DNA from: Streptomyces bluensis
GTDB lineage: Bacteria > Actinomycetota > Actinomycetes > Streptomycetales > Streptomycetaceae
Assembly (NCBI RefSeq): GCF_014650715.1
Contig: NZ_BMVM01000016.1
Location: 1-64,000 of the forward strand
Direction: 5' to 3'
DNA: 64,000 nt
Under the pieces are notes generated by a model that was given only the letters and a program-made list of their open reading frames with translations, was not told the origin of the DNA and ran no database searches. Each line of letters begins with the position of its first letter. Position 1 is the stretch's first letter. Shown here piece by piece: positions 52,765 through 61,838 of the stretch. The position numbers and the translations under genes are program-made.

Positions 52765-53660
52765 GACTGTGACCTCGACAGACGGTTGACGAGGTAGACG
52801 ATCGCGAGCATCACACAGCCGAGGACGACCGCAAGGGCCGCGGCCAACCCGACCTCGCCCTCGGAGAACGCCAGTCGGTACACGAGCAGGCCGGGCACCG
52901 TGGTCTGCTCGCCGGGCCCGCCGTTCGTCGTCACGTACACGAGGTCGAAGCTGGCGAGCGCGGCCACCGTGGTCACGGTCAGGGCGACGGCGAGTTCGCC
53001 GCGCAGGTGGGGCAGGGTGACGGAGACGAACTCCCGGGCGGGGCCCGCCCCGTCGATGCGGGCCGCCTCGTACAGACTGGGATCGACCTTGTGGACACCG
53101 CTCAGGAAGAGCATCATGCACAGCCCACTGAGCACCCAGGTACCGACGAGGCCCACGGCGATCAGCGCCGCGCCGAAGTCGCCCAGCCAGGCCCGCGTCA
53201 CGCCGTCCAGGCCGACCACGCGGAACGCCTGGTTCACCAGTCCGTCGTCCCCGTACAGCCAGCGCCAGGTCACGCCCACCGCGACGAGCGGAACGACCTG
53301 CGGCAGCATGAACAGGAACCGGTACGCCCCCATGCCGGGCCGCCGGTGACGGCCCAGCAGGCCGGTCATCGCCAGCCCGAGCACGATGGGCACGAAGGAG
53401 AAGAACACCACCAGCACCAGGGCGTTGAACACGGACCGGCGCAGGACGGGGTGCTGGAGAATCTCCTGGTAGTTGCCGAGGCCGACCCAGTCGCCCAGCG
53501 TGACGCCGTCCCACTCGAACAGCGAGAGGTACGCCGTGTGCAGGGCGGGCAGCACCGCGAACGTGAGGTAGACGGCGAGGGCGGGCAGCACGTAGACGTA
53601 GCCGCGATACGGACTGCGCCTGCGGGAGCTCACGGGCTGGACCTGTGGCCTACCGCGCAT
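52761..53660 (-). CDS. Carbohydrate ABC transporter permease (MalF-type)
   Basis: 299 residues: a basic N terminus (RGRPQVQPVSSRRRSPYRGY), six membrane segments and the EAA loop EAARIDGAGPAREFVSVTLP. It forms the channel with the MalG-type protein. The start at 53660 overlaps the 3' end of the binding-protein gene by 11 bases, so the three genes form one operon. Confidence 0.91.
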   Translation of the reverse strand: MRGRPQVQPVSSRRRSPYRGYVYVLPALAVYLTFAVLPALHTAYLSLFEWDGVTLGDWVGLGNYQEILQHPVLRRSVFNALVLVVFFSFVPIVLGLAMTGLLGRHRRPGMGAYRFLFMLPQVVPLVAVGVTWRWLYGDDGLVNQAFRVVGLDGVTRAWLGDFGAALIAVGLVGTWVLSGLCMMLFLSGVHKVDPSLYEAARIDGAGPAREFVSVTLPHLRGELAVALTVTTVAALASFDLVYVTTNGGPGEQTTVPGLLVYRLAFSEGEVGLAAALAVVLGCVMLAIVYLVNRLSRSQS

Positions 53661-54993
53661 GGTGTTCCTCCCACTGGTCCTGAAGCGAGTCGAGGTAGTC
53701 CGCCGGCTTCACGCGGTCCGCGATGAGCTTCTGGACGCCGGAGCGCAGCCGGTCGAGCATGGCGGGGGCGGCGAAGTCGGGGAACGTCGTGATCCCGTCG
53801 TCGGCGACGGCCCGCCGGTGGCCCTCGGCGATGTCGGCGAGAACGCCTTCCGGCTTCGCCACGGCCTCGGGGTTGGGCGGCAGGAAGCCGTGGTCGCTGA
53901 TGATCTGGCCGGCCTCGGGCGAGGTCAGGAAATCGAGGAACACGCCTGCCGCCTCGGGGTGTTCCGTCCGGGACGAGACGGCGTAGGAGACGCTGAAGCC
54001 CGAGGCCACCGTGGGGGAGGAAGCCTGTACGCCCGGCATCGGGAAGAAGCCGACGTTGTCGCCCATGACGGCCGCCAGCTGCCCCGCCGCCCAGTTGCCG
54101 TTGATCAGGAAGACGCTGTCGCCCTGGGTGAACCGGGCGGTGGAGTCGATCTGTGCCGTGCCGTTGGCGGACTCGTTGTAGTAGCCCTTGCGGCCCCACT
54201 CGACGACGAGCTCGCCGGCGGTGATCCCGGCGGGCGTCTCGATGGTGGCGCCCTTGGCGCCGTTCACCCAGTCCCAGTAGTCGTCCGTGGGCATGGTCTG
54301 GTTGAGGAGCGCGGCCCACAGGTGGATGCCGCCGGAATCGAGCGCGCCGACGCCGAGCGGTGTCAGGCCCGCCTCCTTGGCCGCCGTGAGTTGGTCCTCG
54401 AACTCCGCCAGAGTCCTGGGCGCAGAGCCGATCCCGGCCCGCTCGGCCAGCTTCTTGTTGTAGTAGATGCCGGTCATGGACAGGCCGGCCGGGACCCCGA
54501 ACAGGGCACGCCCGCCGGTGGCCTCACTCCTCCGCCCGGCGGTGAGCTGGTCGAGACTGACCGGGGGAATGGCGTCGTCCCAGCCGTACGCCTCCCGATA
54601 GGGCGCGAGATCGAGGATCTGGCCGTCCGCCGCGAGGTCGTTCATCCCGACCGCGTACTGCGCGATGTCGGGCGCGGTGTCCGAGGTCATGGTGAGCTTC
54701 AGGTTCTGGACGTAGTCCGGGAACGTCTTGTAGTGCGGCTGGACACTGATGGTGGGATGGTCCTTCTCGAAGGCGGCGATCAGCGCGTCGACCATCAGCG
54801 GAGCGTCGGCGAACTCCAGACGTAAGGTGATGTCCTCGTCCGGCACGGCGGTCGAGGACGGCACGCTACGGGGCCCCGGCACCACGGCCGCGCTGCCGGG
54901 GGTCAGGGCGTCGCAGGCGGTGAGCGGCAGCGCGAGCGCGACGGCGCAGGTCATCGCCGCGACGCGGCGACGCGTCGGGTGCGTGCTGCCCAT
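53650..54993 (-). CDS. Extracellular sugar-binding lipoprotein
   Basis: 447 residues. Signal peptide with lipobox LPLTAC (Cys near residue 26), then an SBP_bac_1 fold: ITLRLEFADAPLMVDALIAA, TSDTAPDIAQYAVGMNDLAA, GDSVFLINGNWAAGQLAAVM and EAAGVFLDFLTSPEAGQIIS. It delivers a sugar to the two permeases encoded downstream. Two adjacent ATGs (54996, 54993) follow GGAGG; I chose the second for its six-base spacing. No regulator is adjacent to this operon. Confidence 0.88.
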   Translation of the reverse strand: MGSTHPTRRRVAAMTCAVALALPLTACDALTPGSAAVVPGPRSVPSSTAVPDEDITLRLEFADAPLMVDALIAAFEKDHPTISVQPHYKTFPDYVQNLKLTMTSDTAPDIAQYAVGMNDLAADGQILDLAPYREAYGWDDAIPPVSLDQLTAGRRSEATGGRALFGVPAGLSMTGIYYNKKLAERAGIGSAPRTLAEFEDQLTAAKEAGLTPLGVGALDSGGIHLWAALLNQTMPTDDYWDWVNGAKGATIETPAGITAGELVVEWGRKGYYNESANGTAQIDSTARFTQGDSVFLINGNWAAGQLAAVMGDNVGFFPMPGVQASSPTVASGFSVSYAVSSRTEHPEAAGVFLDFLTSPEAGQIISDHGFLPPNPEAVAKPEGVLADIAEGHRRAVADDGITTFPDFAAPAMLDRLRSGVQKLIADRVKPADYLDSLQDQWEEHHAR

Positions 54994-55403
54994 CATCGGC
55001 CTCCTTGCTCGGTCTCGGCGTGCGGTTCGGTGCTTCAGCCTCGCGGAGAGAGGGCCTCGAATCTCCAGCAGGCCGCGATGACTGCCCATGTGGGTGAATC
55101 GAGCTTCAGCACCCTTGGTACTCACCACAGTCGCCCCCGTCCAGGCGTCGGCCGGACGATGGCACCGCCCGGCCGGCCCCGGCGGCGGTGCCCTCAGGAG
55201 CCCGCGCGGTGGTGGGGAGCGCCGTCCACCACCGACACCGGCGCCCTGGGCACACGGGGGGATTTCACCGAGTACGTCACCGTCCTGCGCACCGCCCAGA
55301 AACGCAAGCAGAACCTGATGACTCTGATGGACGAGCACCGCCGGTGAGCCGGACGGCGCCTCACCCTCCGGGGGCAGCCGCGATCACGGCACGGTGCCGC
55401 GGC
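54994..55403. other. Intergenic region with a gene remnant
   Basis: About 410 bases between the binding-protein gene and the hydrolase gene. The left part must carry the ABC operon promoter. The right part contains the 38-codon remnant at 55234-55347. No intact gene is seen. Confidence 0.4.
55234..55347 (+). pseudogene. Possible C-terminal remnant of a SWIM-zinc-finger/DUF6880-like protein
   Basis: The last 37 codons of a frame read as a coherent amphipathic helix (TEYVTVLRTAQKRKQNLMTL, ending MDEHRR and a stop). It resembles the C-terminal helix of long SWIM-type or DUF6880 proteins, which end in a similar charged LR...R..LM..L pattern. Upstream codons are not protein-like and there is no start or ribosome site. 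Interpreted as a truncated gene; weak call. Confidence 0.3.
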
Positions 55404-56363
55404 TTACTTGGATTCGGCTCGTCCGAGCGGGTCGGGGGCGGCCGCCAGCGCGTCACACGCCGCCTGCCAAGCGGAATCCCCGGGATAGAGCTCGGTGCGG
55501 AGGTAGGCCCAGGTGAGCCGCTGGACCGTGGCCACTCGTGCCGGGTTCTCGTCGGTGGTCTCGGCGACGTCGTATCCGGAGACTCCGCCGAGCCCGTGCT
55601 CCGCGTCGAACAGGGTGAGCAGCGACTTGGGGCCGGGGGAGAGGAAGTACGGGTCGGTGTGCCAGTCCGGGCCACGGACCGTCAGGTGGGCAGAGCTGTC
55701 CTTGTCGCCGGCGACGACGAGCGTGGGTGTCCTCATCTCGGAGAAGTCCGTGGTGAGGAAGAACGGGTAGTTCTCGGCTACGAACTCGGTGACGGCATCG
55801 CCGCCCCGGCCGGGCGCCGCAAGCAGGACACCCGCCTTGACCCGGGGATCGGCCAGGTTCACTTCCGCTCCGTCGTCGGGATCGGTGAGCCGGGCGCCCA
55901 GCAGCAGGCTCGCGGTGTGGCCGCCCATCGAGTGCCCGGCCACGGCGACCCTGCTGGAGTCCAGGCGCCCGAGCAACTGCGGGACCGCGGCCTCGATCAC
56001 GTCGAGCCGGTCGAGGATGTGCTTCATGTCCTCGGCCCGTGATCGCCAGTACAGAGGCGCCCCGGGGGTGTCGGGAGCCAGGCTCAGGGTCCTGGAGCTC
56101 AGATGGGTGGGCTGGATCACGACGAAGCCGTGCGCTGCCCAGAAGTTGGCGAGGGGAGCGTAGCCGTTCAGTGAGGAGAGGTGGTTCGAGTAGCCCTGGC
56201 CGTGCGAGAGGAGGATGACCGGCAGATCGCTCCCGGTCACGGGCGCGGAGACTCGTAGCTCCAGGTCCACGGCTCGGCCGGGAGCAGGCAGCACCACCGG
56301 ACTGACCGAGAGGACGGGAGTGGGCGAGCTGAAGGGGGCGGCCGTGTAAGCCGGTTCACTCAT
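55404..56363 (-). CDS. Alpha/beta hydrolase (chlorophyllase/PET-hydrolase-like)
   Basis: 319 residues with an alpha/beta hydrolase fold. The nucleophile Ser is in VAVAGHSMGGHTASLLLGAR, the acid is probably in LVVAGDKDSSAH and the His in LFDAEHGLGGVSGYD. LSHGQGYSNHLSSLNGYAPL supplies the oxyanion region. There is no signal peptide, so it is cytoplasmic. The ATG at 56363 has AAGGACACG upstream; the frame also opens at a TTG at 56381. It is divergent from a tetR gene with strong operators between them, so expression is probably TetR-controlled. Confidence 0.85.
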   Translation of the reverse strand: MSEPAYTAAPFSSPTPVLSVSPVVLPAPGRAVDLELRVSAPVTGSDLPVILLSHGQGYSNHLSSLNGYAPLANFWAAHGFVVIQPTHLSSRTLSLAPDTPGAPLYWRSRAEDMKHILDRLDVIEAAVPQLLGRLDSSRVAVAGHSMGGHTASLLLGARLTDPDDGAEVNLADPRVKAGVLLAAPGRGGDAVTEFVAENYPFFLTTDFSEMRTPTLVVAGDKDSSAHLTVRGPDWHTDPYFLSPGPKSLLTLFDAEHGLGGVSGYDVAETTDENPARVATVQRLTWAYLRTELYPGDSAWQAACDALAAAPDPLGRAESK

Positions 56364-56437
56364 GGTGCGTGTCCTTTTCAAGGGCCTCTGCTGCCGGTCC
56401 GTTCGGCCGGCCGTATGGAGGCGGTCAGAAGCGTCCG

Positions 56438-56456
56438 GCTTCAGCTAGGCTGAAGC
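56438..56456. promoter_or_regulatory. Palindrome in the hydrolase/tetR promoter region
   Basis: GCTTCAGC-TAG-GCTGAAGC, a perfect 8-bp inverted repeat. It ends where the first of two CGGA..TCCG boxes begins. Confidence 0.6.
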
Positions 56457-56494
56457 GGAGCGTTGTTCCGATTAATATACGGAGCGGTGTTCCG
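56456..56494. promoter_or_regulatory. Duplicated TetR-type operator
   Basis: CGGAGCGTTGTTCCG (56456-56470) and CGGAGCGGTGTTCCG (56480-56494), one mismatch apart, start to start 24 bases, separated by ATTAATATA. Each is an imperfect palindrome of the TetR kind. They lie 35-73 bases ahead of the tetR start and between the divergent genes. Confidence 0.7.
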
Positions 56495-56528
56495 TTTCGT
56501 CAATGGTCGTCGTCAGAAGGAGAGCGCT

Positions 56529-57125
56529 GTGTCCCCTGCAAACCAGTCCGGGGAGGTACCGGCCCGAAGCAAGCGGGCCGACGCGGTGCGCAACCAGCAG
56601 ACGCTGCTTGCCGCCGCCGCCGCGGTGTTCGTCACCTCGGGCGTCGATGCGCCGATCCGTGAGATCGCGGCCAAGGCGGGCGTCGGGATGGGGACGATCT
56701 ACCGCCACTTCCCGACTCGGGCTGATCTCGTCGTCGCCGTCTATCGCCACCAGGTCGAGGCGTGCGCCGAGGCCGGCCCGAGCCTGCTGGGCAGTGCCGG
56801 CTCCCCGCTCGCAGCACTCCGTCAGTGGGTCGACCTCTTCGTGGATTTCCTGGTCACGAAGCACGGACTCGCCAATGCGCTCCAATCGGACAGCAGTGGC
56901 TTCGACGCGCTGCACACCTACTTCCTCGACCGCCTGGTGCCCGTCTGCGCGCAGCTGCTCGACGCCGCGGTCGACGCCGGCGAGATCAGGCCCGGTACGC
57001 ACGCCTACGAACTGATGCGGGGTATCGGCAACCTCTGCATCGGACGTGACAGCGACCCCCGCTACGACCCCCGCCGACTGGTCGACCTGCTCCTTCAGGG
57101 ACTACAGCGACCGCGGTCAGCCTGA
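56529..57125 (+). CDS. TetR family transcriptional regulator
   Basis: 198 residues. N-terminal HTH: RNQQTLLAAAAAVFVTSGVD, then IREIAAKAGVGMGTIYRHFP (recognition helix), followed by the helical ligand domain with LANALQSDSSGFDALHTYFL and MRGIGNLCIGRDSD. It likely represses itself and the divergent hydrolase gene through the operators at 56456-56494. The GTG at 56529 follows GAAGGAGA; the frame opens earlier at 56463, inside the operators, and is not used. Confidence 0.9.
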   Translation: MSPANQSGEVPARSKRADAVRNQQTLLAAAAAVFVTSGVDAPIREIAAKAGVGMGTIYRHFPTRADLVVAVYRHQVEACAEAGPSLLGSAGSPLAALRQWVDLFVDFLVTKHGLANALQSDSSGFDALHTYFLDRLVPVCAQLLDAAVDAGEIRPGTHAYELMRGIGNLCIGRDSDPRYDPRRLVDLLLQGLQRPRSA

Positions 57126-57250
57126 ATCACGAACCGAAGCCACCCACCTTTGCCGCACGTTCGGGCACCGTGCGCAGACCGGATCTGACATGCTCACACC
57201 TGGTCCCTGGTTTCCGAGTCCCGTCCCGCACACGGAAGGAACGACGGCCC

Positions 57251-58558
57251 GTGCTCGCACGCATGCCCCGCCGCGCTCCAGGCACTCTGTTCGCCCTCAC
57301 CGCCGCCCTGCTCACCGGACTGCTCGCCCTGTTGGCCACGCAGCCCTCGACCGCCGCGCCGCCGGGCTCGGCCCAGACCTGGACCGGCACCTGGGCGTCC
57401 GGCGTGAGCGGAGTCCCGGCCAGCGCCGACACCGTCTTCACGGACCAGACCGTCCGTCAGATCGTGCACACCAGCGTCCCCGGGAACAGGGTCCGGGTGC
57501 GGCTGACCAACGAGTACGGCACGGAGCCTCTGGTCGTCGGCGAGGCGCGCCTCGCGCTCGGCGCCGACGGCCCGACGGGCACCGAGATCGTGCCGGACAG
57601 CGACCGCGTCCTGCGCTTCGGCGGGCGCCCGTCCGTCACCCTCGCACCGGGCGAGCGGCGCTGGAGCGACCCGGTCGCCCTGCGTACCCCAGCCGCCGCG
57701 GACCTGGTCGTCAGCTTCCACCTCCCGCACCGGACGCGCGCCACGACCGTCCACTCCAGCGCCTTCGAGCGGACGTACATCGCCGCGGGCAACGTCACGG
57801 GCAAGCCGAGCGTGGAGCCGATCACCACCACGGCGAGTTGGTACTTCCTGTCCGGGGTGAGCGTGGCCGGCGGCGCCGCGCGCTCCTCACTGATCGCCTT
57901 CGGGGACTCGATCACCGACGGCGCGGTCACGGAGACCGGCGCCAACCACCGCTGGCCGGACCTGCTGGCCGAGCGCCTTCGCCAGGACCCCGCACTGGCC
58001 CGGATCGGCGTCCTGAACACCGGCATCGGGGGCAACCGCCTGCTGCGCGACCCGAACCCGCCCGCGGGCAATCCGGCCGAAACGTTCGCCGCGTACTTCG
58101 GTGAGGCCGCTCTCAAGCGCTTCGACCGCGATGTCACCTCCCAGCCGGGCGCCCGCTACGCGATCGTCCTGATCGGCGTCAACGACCTCGGCCACCCGGG
58201 GAACATCGCCCCCGCCGACGAGGAGGTCACGGCCGCGGACCTCATCGCCGGGTACCGGAAGCTCATCCAGCGCGCCCACGCCCACGGGCTGAAGATCTTC
58301 GGCGCCACGATCCTGCCCTTCGAGGGCGACACCCTGAACTTCTACACGCCCGAGCGGGAGGCGGCCCGGCAGGCCGTGAACCAGTGGATCCGCACCAGCG
58401 GCGCCTACGACGGTGTCGTCGACTTCGACGCGGCGGTACGCGACCCCGAGCACCCTGGCCGACTGCTCCCGGCGTACGACAGCGGCGACCACCTCCACCC
58501 GAACGACGCGGGCATGGCCGCGATGGCCCGGGCGGTGCCGCTGCGCCTCTTCCGCTGA
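57251..58558 (+). CDS. Secreted SGNH/GDSL-family hydrolase
   Basis: 435 residues. The signal peptide (about 1-38: RRAPGTLFALTAALLTGLLA, ending TAAPP) predicts secretion. A beta-rich domain (about 45-200) precedes the SGNH core: block I IAFGDSITDGAVTE (Ser), block II NTGIGGNRLL (Gly), block III VLIGVNDLGHPG (Asn) and block V SGDHLHPNDAG (Asp and His). Likely a carbohydrate esterase or lipase. The GTG at 57251 has GGAAGGA upstream; the ATG at 57263 is the alternative. Confidence 0.88.
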   Translation: MLARMPRRAPGTLFALTAALLTGLLALLATQPSTAAPPGSAQTWTGTWASGVSGVPASADTVFTDQTVRQIVHTSVPGNRVRVRLTNEYGTEPLVVGEARLALGADGPTGTEIVPDSDRVLRFGGRPSVTLAPGERRWSDPVALRTPAAADLVVSFHLPHRTRATTVHSSAFERTYIAAGNVTGKPSVEPITTTASWYFLSGVSVAGGAARSSLIAFGDSITDGAVTETGANHRWPDLLAERLRQDPALARIGVLNTGIGGNRLLRDPNPPAGNPAETFAAYFGEAALKRFDRDVTSQPGARYAIVLIGVNDLGHPGNIAPADEEVTAADLIAGYRKLIQRAHAHGLKIFGATILPFEGDTLNFYTPEREAARQAVNQWIRTSGAYDGVVDFDAAVRDPEHPGRLLPAYDSGDHLHPNDAGMAAMARAVPLRLFR

Positions 58559-58592
58559 TCACCGCACTCCGACCGGCTGCCCGGCGACGGAC

Positions 58593-59042
58593 TCAGGCGG
58601 CGTACACCCTGCCCTGCTTCAGGACGAAGTCCGTCGGCTGTGAGCAGCCGAGGGACGGTGTGAGCAGCAGGCTCACGGTGAGCGGGGCGGGTTCGGTGCC
58701 GGCGGTCGAGAACTGGCAGACGGCACCGGTGCCCGTGAGGGGATACCAGAACCAGCCGTCCACGTCACCCACGGTCACGCGGTCCGACTCCTTCCAGGCG
58801 CCACCGGCCCGTGTGTAGACCTGCAGGAGCACAGAGGCGGCGTACTCGTCCTCCGTCGAACGCTGCGCGGTCAGCGTGATCTTGTAGTCGGTTCCGAGGA
58901 CGGAAGAGGCGATCTGTCGTGTCTGCTGCGCAGCCGCCTCCGCGTTCGAGGCGCCGGCACCGGTGCCTCCGAGGACGGCTGCCATCAGGACGGTGAGCAC
59001 TGCGGCGACGCCACGGCGGGCGTGTGTGCGGGTCAAGCTCAT
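58593..59042 (-). CDS. Small secreted protein, unknown
   Basis: 149 residues with a signal peptide (RRGVAAVLTVLMAAVLGGTG, cleavage near GASNAEAAA). The mature part is beta-rich, with YKITLTAQRSTEDEYAASVL and two cysteines (AVCQFS and LGCSQP) that could form a disulfide. No family recognised. Start ATG at 59042. It lies downstream of the P450 gene on the same strand, 104 bases away. Confidence 0.7.
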   Translation of the reverse strand: MSLTRTHARRGVAAVLTVLMAAVLGGTGAGASNAEAAAQQTRQIASSVLGTDYKITLTAQRSTEDEYAASVLLQVYTRAGGAWKESDRVTVGDVDGWFWYPLTGTGAVCQFSTAGTEPAPLTVSLLLTPSLGCSQPTDFVLKQGRVYAA

Positions 59043-59146
59043 GTGGTCCCCCGTTGGGGTGAGTTGGGGTGGAAGGTCGGATTGTTCCCTTGATGATGAA
59101 GACGAGTGACACAGCTGAGAGGTTGTACTGGGGGGCTGACGCAGCG

Positions 59147-60484
59147 TCAGGGGCAGTGTGGGGGTTGCAGGGTTGCGGGGGTGGGGCCGTCGGGGCGGAC
59201 CGTGATGCCGTACACCGCCTTCGTGGGGGCGGAGTGGAAGGCCACGGTGTGCACCGGCAGTAGGTGTTCGAGCAGGACGGTCGATTCGCGGAGCGCGAAT
59301 TGCAGACCGAGGCAGGCGCGGGGACCGAGGCCGAAGGGGTAGTACGCGCCCGGGTGAGTGGGCCGGCCGTCCGGGGTGAGGAAGCGCCGGGGGTCGAAGT
59401 GCTCCGGCTCGGGCCACAGTTCGGGATCGCGGTGCGTGAGGTACGGGCTGATCAGGATGTCGGTGCCCGCCCTGACCGCGTAGCCGCCGGCGAGGATGTC
59501 GTCCTCGGTGACGTGGCGGGGCAGGATCCAGGCGGACGGGTAGAGCCTGAGCGTCTCGTGGATCAGGGCCTGGAGCGCCTGGCGGCGTTGCGCCGGGCTC
59601 TCGCCGCCGGCGGTGAGAGCGTGTTCGCGGGCGGCGGGGTACCGGTGGAGGAGCAGGTAGAGCCAGGTCAGGGTGGTGGCGGTGGTCTCGTGCCCGGCCA
59701 CGAGCAGGGTGACCAGCTCATCGCGGATCAACTGGTCGGTGTACTCCGGGCGTTCAGTGGCGGCGTCAATGAGGACGCGCAGCAGTCCCGGCCCGTCGGG
59801 GCCGGGCGCCCCGCTGCGAGCGGCCTCGATGGCGTGGCGGGCGACCGCGTCGATCCGGGCGAGATCGGCGGCGACGGCGTCCTGGGCGCCGGTGACATCA
59901 GCGGGCAGAGTGGGAAGGGCCGCCGCCACGGCTGCCACGGCGCCCACTTCGCGCTCCGTCCCGTCGTCGAGAGGGTGCCCGGTCAGAGAGCGCCAGATGG
60001 CGTCCAGGGCGAAGCGGCGCATCTCCCGCCCGACATCGAGCGTCTGCCCGGTACGGGCGTACTCGCCCCAGCGCCCGGCGGTGGTCCGGGCGGCCTCGGT
60101 GATCCGCTGTTCGTAGCGGCGCATCCCGGTACCGGTGAACTGGGACTGAAGCAGGCGGCGTTGCCGCTTCCACGCCGCACCGGTGGCGGCGAGGACGCCG
60201 TCGCCGATCAGCACACGGGCACGGTGGGAACGCTTGACGTACCGCTCCGGGTGACGGGCGAGTACGTGCTGGACGGCCTGCGGGTCGGTGACGAGAACGG
60301 TGGGAGCCGGCCCGAGACGGAACGCGGCGACGCCCCCGCACCGCTCGCGCACCCGGGACAGCAACTCGACCAGTTCGCCTCCCTGCGAACGCCACCGCTC
60401 CACGAGTCCCGGTTCGGCTTCCGGGACCGGCCGCCCTGTTGTGGGAACGTCACGAAGGGAGCCGGGACTGGCTTCGGGGTTCAT
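59147..60484 (-). CDS. Cytochrome P450
   Basis: 445 residues. The I-helix oxygen-activation motif is LLVAGHETTATTLTWLYLLL, the K-helix ExxR is in LIHETLRLYPSAW, and the haem-binding loop is YYPFGLGPRACLGLQFALRE with the cysteine ligand. The sequence type is that of fatty-acid or terpene hydroxylases in actinomycetes rather than the macrolide group. The ATG at 60484 (MNPEASPG) follows AGGAGAAGGA; the frame opens earlier only at a TTG at 60502. No redox partner or biosynthetic gene is adjacent, so the substrate is open. Confidence 0.92.
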   Translation of the reverse strand: MNPEASPGSLRDVPTTGRPVPEAEPGLVERWRSQGGELVELLSRVRERCGGVAAFRLGPAPTVLVTDPQAVQHVLARHPERYVKRSHRARVLIGDGVLAATGAAWKRQRRLLQSQFTGTGMRRYEQRITEAARTTAGRWGEYARTGQTLDVGREMRRFALDAIWRSLTGHPLDDGTEREVGAVAAVAAALPTLPADVTGAQDAVAADLARIDAVARHAIEAARSGAPGPDGPGLLRVLIDAATERPEYTDQLIRDELVTLLVAGHETTATTLTWLYLLLHRYPAAREHALTAGGESPAQRRQALQALIHETLRLYPSAWILPRHVTEDDILAGGYAVRAGTDILISPYLTHRDPELWPEPEHFDPRRFLTPDGRPTHPGAYYPFGLGPRACLGLQFALRESTVLLEHLLPVHTVAFHSAPTKAVYGITVRPDGPTPATLQPPHCP

Positions 60485-60678
60485 GTTCCTTCTCCTGGTC
60501 AACCGCTGGGCTCGGCCGTAACGGAGCCGCTGGCACCACGGACTGTACGGGAGTAGTCACATCTCGTGACAGCCCGCGGTGCTCGCGGTCAAGTCACTCC
60601 CGGAGAAGGGCTACCGCACGACGGCGTCATTCACGGAAGCCCGTATGGCTGCCGTGCCGCCGCCGTCACCGGGTGGGC

Positions 60679-61206
60679 TCAGCAGCGCTTGCTGGAGTGG
60701 CCCGTAACGGGTGCGGGATCGCCGGCGGCCCGTACGGAGCCCGTCGCGGCCGTGCACTCGGTGACTGTGCTGGTGCCGTTGGACCAGAACTCCTGGGCGG
60801 TGGTGTTGGTCCAGGAGCGCTTGCCCAGGATTTCGTCCTGCGCGTAGCTGTAGACCGCGGCGGTGACGTCGTAGTCCCCGGCGATGTCGCGGAAGCTCTG
60901 CCAGACCCAGACGTAGCCGTAGTTCTCGGCACAGGACGGCGAGTAGAACTGCTTGACGGAAGCGATGGTTTTGCCACTGCGGGTGATGTAGCCGGTGGTG
61001 CCGATCTGGTAGGCGTCCGCGCACACCCCGGCGGCCTGCGCCCGCGTGCTCGCCGGGTTCCCGGACGGGGACGGTGCGGTGGACGTGGCCGCTGTGGTGG
61101 TGGGCGCGGGCGCGGGCGCGGGGCCGGTCCCGGCGGAGGCGATTCCGGCTGGGATGAGGGCGAAGGCACAGCTCAAGGCTGCGACGACGGTCTTCGGGTA
61201 ACGCAT
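60679..61206 (-). CDS. Secreted protein, DUF2690-like
   Basis: 175 residues with a signal peptide (about 1-25, ending AGIASAG) and a Pro/Thr/Ala-rich linker (about 26-55). A Cys-containing domain follows: AGVCADAYQIGTTGYITRSG, YSPSCAENYGYVWVWQSF and TVTECTAATG, with a final Cys at the C terminus. The CxxxY...SPSC pattern fits DUF2690-like secreted actinomycete proteins. Function unknown. Start ATG at 61206. Confidence 0.65.
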   Translation of the reverse strand: MRYPKTVVAALSCAFALIPAGIASAGTGPAPAPAPTTTAATSTAPSPSGNPASTRAQAAGVCADAYQIGTTGYITRSGKTIASVKQFYSPSCAENYGYVWVWQSFRDIAGDYDVTAAVYSYAQDEILGKRSWTNTTAQEFWSNGTSTVTECTAATGSVRAAGDPAPVTGHSSKRC

Positions 61207-61838
61207 GGTCAGATCCCCCTGAAGGTGGTCAGGCGCGACGTCCGCAGCGGGAAACGCCCAAAGACGTCGTGCGGGGTCGGCACAGGTCCAAGCTGCACGA
61301 AGCGGTGGTTACCGGATGGCCGGGAACGCTTCGGACATGTGGTGAGACCCGCCGGGCGGCCGAAGGGTTGTACGCGATGACGAGCCGCGTCGCGGCGGCG
61401 GTGGAACGCGCGCCGCGCCCAGGGGCGTGCCCCGCGCCGCACGTTCGAGGATCGTCCCGGGCAGGCGCCTTGGCGTACTGAGGGGCGCGTTGGGTGGTGT
61501 GCGCGCCGGTATGTGGTGGATGTGCGCCGGGGGTACAGGGGGTGTGACGCAGAACACGTCGGGGTGGCGGAGAACTGTTCGGCGCTTCCCTCGGCCGGAT
61601 TACGCCTGGCCAGAGGGATACGGAGGGTCACTAGCGGCGCTTGTTGAAGGTTGCACAGTGCGGTCGACTGGGGACGCTGGGTGAGTTTTCTGGGGGAGGG
61701 ATGAGTGATCGGCCTCGCGATTCACTTAGGTAGTGGACAGACCCAACGGGCCATCGGCGCACGCGAGTTGGCGCCGGTTCCCTGCTGACCCTCAATGGAG
61801 AGGATCTCTGCCATGTCCCCTGTCGACGGGAGGCCGGC
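61207..61838. other. Long intergenic region upstream of the sigma factor gene
   Basis: About 630 bases between divergent genes. Open frames of 70-140 codons occur on both strands but have no ribosome site or family match and appear to be chance frames of GC-rich DNA. It should hold the promoters of the DUF2690-like gene and of the sigma gene. I see no clear RNA element or repeat. Confidence 0.4.

Noticed and set aside
55188..56042. A 284-codon plus-strand frame over the hydrolase gene
   Set aside because: Antisense of the alpha/beta hydrolase with its GHSMGG motif; no ribosome site.
61207..61838. Small protein genes in the gap before the sigma factor gene
   Set aside because: The frames have irregular codon use, no ribosome sites and no recognisable motif.
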